The notes under the pieces: model-generated | What the model saw: only the letters and a program-made list of their open reading frames with translations | Databases searched by the model: none | What the model was told of the DNA's origin: nothing | Shown here: piece after piece, positions 59,952-64,000 of the stretch | Position numbering within the stretch: the stretch's first letter is position 1 | Layout of the letters: the number at the start of each line of letters is the position of its first letter | Translations under genes and position numbers: made by a program | Assembly (NCBI GenBank): GCA_934045075.1 | Contig: OW203726.1 | Coordinates: 12,622,037-12,686,036 of the forward strand | DNA: 64,000 nucleotides | Direction of reading: 5' to 3' | From: Yponomeuta sedellus | Taxonomy: Eukaryota; Arthropoda; Insecta; Lepidoptera; Yponomeutidae

Positions 59952-62777
59952 CATTTTTCCACTAAGGTATACTAACCAGATTTTGCTAAATATAAGTTTT
60001 ATAAGCTTAATTGACTGTTATTAGAGCCTTAAATTCTTCAAATGGCACTCGTCGAACAAGATCCGCCATCGTATAGCTCGCTACATACAACGTATACACT
60101 AACAGTGAAAAGTCTATTGGAAACTTAATATTAATCTACAAAGGAAGCAAAAATTCTGGTAGGCCTTAGGGTTGTTTGTGAACAACTTTAATTATAGGAC
60201 CAACTCTGAGATTGCAAATAAATAAATATATCAGCTGTCCTATTCTAAAGTTTGATACAACAGAACAACTGATAGATTTATTTCTAGTATATGTATATAT
60301 TTTGTATTTGTTTTAGCGAATATTTAAAACGGACGACTTAATTCCTACCGGAGCTTTCTACTACTCCACGGATAACTGCTATTCATGACTTGCCTGTCTG
60401 ATCTGATCTAACGAAATATATACTCGTAAATCTGATTCTGATTAGATTTATTACATAGTAACGACCGACTCAGCTTCAGCCATTCTGCTTTATACTACTT
60501 ATGTAGAAGGATCCTGAGTTTTCCACTTGACACGATGTGGTTAACTTTTTTTGCTTCGTCACTGCATGTACGACTGCACGTATACTGATATTTCAGAGTA
60601 CTTTTTATAATGCCTTTTTCTCACATAAGCTCTATTTGGTCTTTACAGCCAGGAGTGTCCCTTACCGGCTTACCTTCCCAAATTTGCGGCATATTTAGGA
60701 TTTCATATCTGTGTTTAACGACTAATTAATGCGAAAAACTGTTCTCTGCCTAGAAGATACGCAATCACGGTTAGGTACGTGTGTCATATAGGCGATTTCC
60801 ATATACATAGGTCTTCAACGGTGAGTAATATAATGAGTCGCCTATAAATCTTCCGTAAATATCAAAGACGGGCTATGGAGAATTTCTAGAGACTATCTCA
60901 ATGACTGTACTAGCGATGTTTCACAACGCTTTCGAGGATAACCCTCGCTCTTTATTTTACGTCGCTGTCCGAAGCCCGGTGACTTTTTGCGGTTTGATTA
61001 ATCCATGCGGATGGTAGATTAGAGCTTTTCAACGTCTTTCGCAAACACTATTTAGTATAAGTCTTCACGCATCACCATTAACTCTGGATCACTGGATTTT
61101 GGATCTAATGTGGCCTGTACTAGACATGGTAATGGCTTCATAATATTGGTCACCTATTTCTTAAGAGTGAAAGATGACGTTGCATTTGTATACAAAGGGC
61201 GGCGGAGTCACCTCACACAATGAAGCAAAACTAACTCGAACATTAGATCAATAGGGTCTTTTATTTACACTTCCTTGTCTATTCATAAGGACACATGTTA
61301 CATTATCTATAACCCTTTTTCTTTTATAATGATGCGGGCGACACGTCTTACAATTTGAAATTATAAGGGATGACTCGTGTCGAACTTGGTTAGTAAAATT
61401 GTGATATCGATTCGAAGTTAAAAGCATCTGCTAGTAACTAATGAATGACGAAATTGTGCCAATGTATAGTTTAGTATAAACGATTTTTTTTTCACATTTC
61501 ATTCACCACATTAAATAAGTGTTTTTACTGAAATAAAATAGATGACAAATCCAGCAAGATTCAAACATTTCAGACTTAACATTACTGTCTAATATTCCAC
61601 AAGTATCATCAATTTATTTCTCATTCTCTAAATATCTACTATTGCTAAAATAGTTTATTATTTATTTTATTTTTAGTTTTAATAAAATTGTATAAACTCG
61701 TCGAAAGTCTCAAGTCAAAAGAAAAAAGTTTAAAATATTGCGGAAACTGCGTCTTGTTTTAATACCTACATTCTAGTGAAATATTCTACCCTCACCAAGA
61801 TACGAGAAATAATAAAAACCGACTTCAAACCACAACTACACAAAACTTATGAAATTAAATTCAAAGTAGGTGTATGTGTAGATATTGAAGATGTGTAATT
61901 TCAATTCGGTGACTAGCTGTATGGCCAGAATAAAACTTTGGGCACCGACTCCAACTCAAAATTATACTTCCACGTTACCTACATCAGTGAACGAGTTCTA
62001 ATCTTATCTAAGGCAGCAATATGATTTGACGTAGTCAGTTTAATTATCAACTCAAATTCGAGGTCTGTAGCTCCAATGTTCCTATAGATTAGGTGTTCTT
62101 ATGTTGGTAATCTAAAAGTCAAACAATTTTTCTGGTGCAGAAAATGTAGGTAATTCCACACATTCTCCGGGAGCAACGGTACATATAGGTGTTGAAAGCT
62201 GGTTGTCAACAGACTACGAACTCATTAAATGTAGAAAGTGACAATGATGTAAAATGCAAAAATGACAAGAGTTGAAACTCCACGTTTCTATCAAGAATAG
62301 AAACTAACAACCTCTCAAGAACAAACTCGAAACTGATGATCTTCAAAACGACTGCACTGATGTCCACCGTGTTACGGGCTAGTAAGTTATGGAACAACAT
62401 TATCTGAACAAGGCATTTGAAATAAAAAGTTAATTAACACATTTATCATTCACAAAGGTCTTCATCAGATCATCACCGAACTACGGTACAACATTTTTTA
62501 TGAAACATACACCGATTACTGAAGAATTGGTAATTCAACACTAAATACTGAAATTCTTCATCAGTTGTTCATCAAATTAAAATGGGACCAATCGGACGAT
62601 ATACCTATTCGTATAAAAAAATACTTGCCGAATCGCTATGGATTTTTGTTATTACGAGTATTATTTGATATCTAGCAGCTCAAATTTGGCGATTAGACGG
62701 AATTGTCGAATTCATAACTTCTTCCTCTTTTGAAGTTGTTTAGAACGAGTGTAACAAGATAGATATAACAAGATTAA

Positions 62778-62919
62778 CCCCCAGTTTCTCGTACACTAAC
62801 AATCTGTTAATCTAATGTTAACAGCTGTCAAATGTTTTTTTCTGTATGTACTTTCGCAAGTGACAGCTTTTAGTATTAGTGTACCACTAACGGCTCGTTA
62901 GTGTACCAGAAACCGGGGG
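62778..62919. mobile_element. MITE with CCCCC-type TIRs
   Basis: The left end CCCCCAGTTTCTCGTACACT is mirrored by the right end AGTGTACCAGAAACCGGGGG with few mismatches. The flanks are TAA and AAA, close to a three-base duplication. Its C-run ends resemble those of the MITE at 34853. Confidence 0.65.
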
Positions 62920-63145
62920 AAATAGCAGTAAAATTTAAAGGTAACTTATAATATTGGTATGTGATCCGAAAGGTAATCCTTTTCCAGGACGTTTGAGCAG
63001 GTTTTAAAAGGTGGCCTAAAATGCCACTTCCAAATTCAGGTAATGGTATTCTTATTTTTAAATCCTTATTAATTAAAAACTACGAACTAAACTACAACGT
63101 AGAGTCAGATGAGGAATAAACATTTTTCTTTCACCTTATAAAATG

Positions 63146-63242
63146 TAAAAACCTATTTAGAGGCTAAAAATTTCACCCATGCCGGGATTCGAACCCGCAA
63201 CCTCTGGCTATCCGTACCAGCGCTCTACCAATTGAGCCAATA
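63146..63242 (-). mobile_element. tRNA-derived SINE, 5'-truncated
   Basis: On the minus strand: TTGGCTCAATTGGTAGAGCG, CTGGTACGGATAGCCAG, GCGGGTTCGAATCCCG, then the TAGCCTCTAA tail. It ends abruptly at TAAAATG. Confidence 0.7.
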
Positions 63243-63473
63243 AAATGTGTAAAATTTTACACAAACCTACTTTCTGAAGGTGTTTCAGTGGTTTGTTCTG
63301 CTCAGTTCAACTGCATTGTTATAACCCACTATAAACCAAATAGTTAAAATCACATTTAGCATACACAGTCCTTCCACACAGATACATAACTATTTACGGT
63401 AAAGTTCGCGGAGTTAGCGCGATGTATTGGATGCGCAGACGCAGGTCGCGAAGTTCATAGGTAAGGAAGACGG

Positions 63474-63480
63474 TATATAA
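63474..63480 (+). promoter_or_regulatory. TATA box of a fifth gene
   Basis: CGGTATATAAACC stands in a GC-richer stretch about 100 bases before an ATG at a splice donor. This is the same arrangement as gene A (TATA 132 bases before ATG|GTGAGT). A TCAGT initiator-like motif lies at 63518. Confidence 0.55.
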
Positions 63481-63576
63481 ACCCTATGCAGTGTCACCAT
63501 GCACACATTTACCGTAGTCAGTGGCTGCAAACACTCCCTTGTTGCATTTGTGATTTCTAATCTGCATAATTTTAAC

Positions 63577-63579
63577 ATG
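63577..63579 (+). CDS. probable ATG-only first exon of a fifth cuticular protein gene
   Basis: AACATG|GTGGGT places a splice donor directly after the ATG, as in gene A. The rest of the gene would lie beyond the right edge, so the product cannot be read. The cluster context suggests another RR-1 cuticular protein. An upstream in-frame ATG at 63499 is either before the real start of transcription or adds a short N-terminal extension. Confidence 0.4.
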
Positions 63580-64000
63580 GTGGGTATATATGTAATTTCC
63601 TAAGTGTCTAAAGTGTCATCTGTAGTGATGCTGCAGTGGTTTTCTACAAATTTTATGTATAATTTCTCCTCAAATATCCTTGGATATACAAATATCCAGT
63701 AGACAAAGAAAACATAAATTATATAAAATAAAAGTCGTTAAAAACCAATTTCTTTGGTACGGCTTTTGTTGGTTATAATTATTGTTGTTTAGTGTTAGTT
63801 TGGAGATCAAGGAACAGAAAAAAAAATGCTTTATGTGTTCCTAAAAGTTTGAAATTCCAAATTAAACTACATTAAAAAATAACACCCGCAAAGTACCCAA
63901 AAAGAAAAAGTGAAAAGGATTATTCGCGCAAGTTTCCTATAAAACAATCTGTTAAGTGAACTAGTGGCTTACACCGAATCCAGGTGGATTTTATTCCGGA

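Larger units (their letters stand above)
56400..63470. other. intergenic space between gene D and the next promoter
   Basis: About 7 kb with SINE copies (56692-56775, 57766-57903, 57945-58291, 59105-59280, 59852-59951, 63146-63242) and a small MITE (62778-62919). A TATAAATAAG at 57331 precedes an ATG at 57368. No cuticular protein exon or other protein family could be recognised. Confidence 0.5.

Overview
The window looks like nuclear DNA of an insect, most likely a moth or butterfly. It is AT-rich and intron-rich and crowded with short interspersed elements. It carries a (CCTAA)n tract, the insect telomere motif, and its recognisable genes all belong to the Rebers-Riddiford (R&R) chitin-binding cuticular protein family, subtype RR-1. 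The species cannot be named from the sequence alone.

Layout. Gene A (+, 763-13887) is a compact 130-residue RR-1 larval-cuticle-type protein whose first coding exon is only the ATG, followed by an 8.4-kb repeat-filled intron. Gene B (-, 24070-15653) is the striking one: a predicted 2,674-residue RR-1 protein with a 7.7-kb first exon. That exon encodes about 39 tandem copies of a 46-residue unit, and two short exons complete the chitin-binding domain. Gene C (+, 28915-44677) is a 305-residue RR-1 protein with a 14.7-kb first intron, an acidic Ser/Asp/Glu insert inside the R&R domain and a long Ser/Ala/Thr/Glu tail. Gene D (+, 52538-55847) is a 215-residue RR-1 protein with a Gln/Tyr-rich N-terminal half. 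A TATA box and an ATG at a splice donor near 63474-63580 suggest a fifth gene running off the right edge. Each complete gene has an interpretable promoter, signal peptide and phase-consistent splice sites, and a possible poly(A) signal lies downstream. All four proteins should be secreted by epidermal cells and bind chitin in the cuticle. They differ mainly in the low-complexity extensions attached to the shared domain.

Between the exons the DNA is a patchwork of mobile-element debris. It includes a SINE family whose head resembles the 5S rRNA internal promoter, tRNA-derived SINEs, tails of LINE reverse transcriptases, and a LINE fragment nested inside a 5S-type SINE with a target-site duplication. 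It also includes several MITE-like elements with terminal inverted repeats, a 2.8-kb element packed with two short recurring motifs, a dense GACGTC cluster, and near-perfect hairpins, three of which have six-base loops. Splice models come from reading consensus sites and keeping the R&R frame; no transcript data were available.
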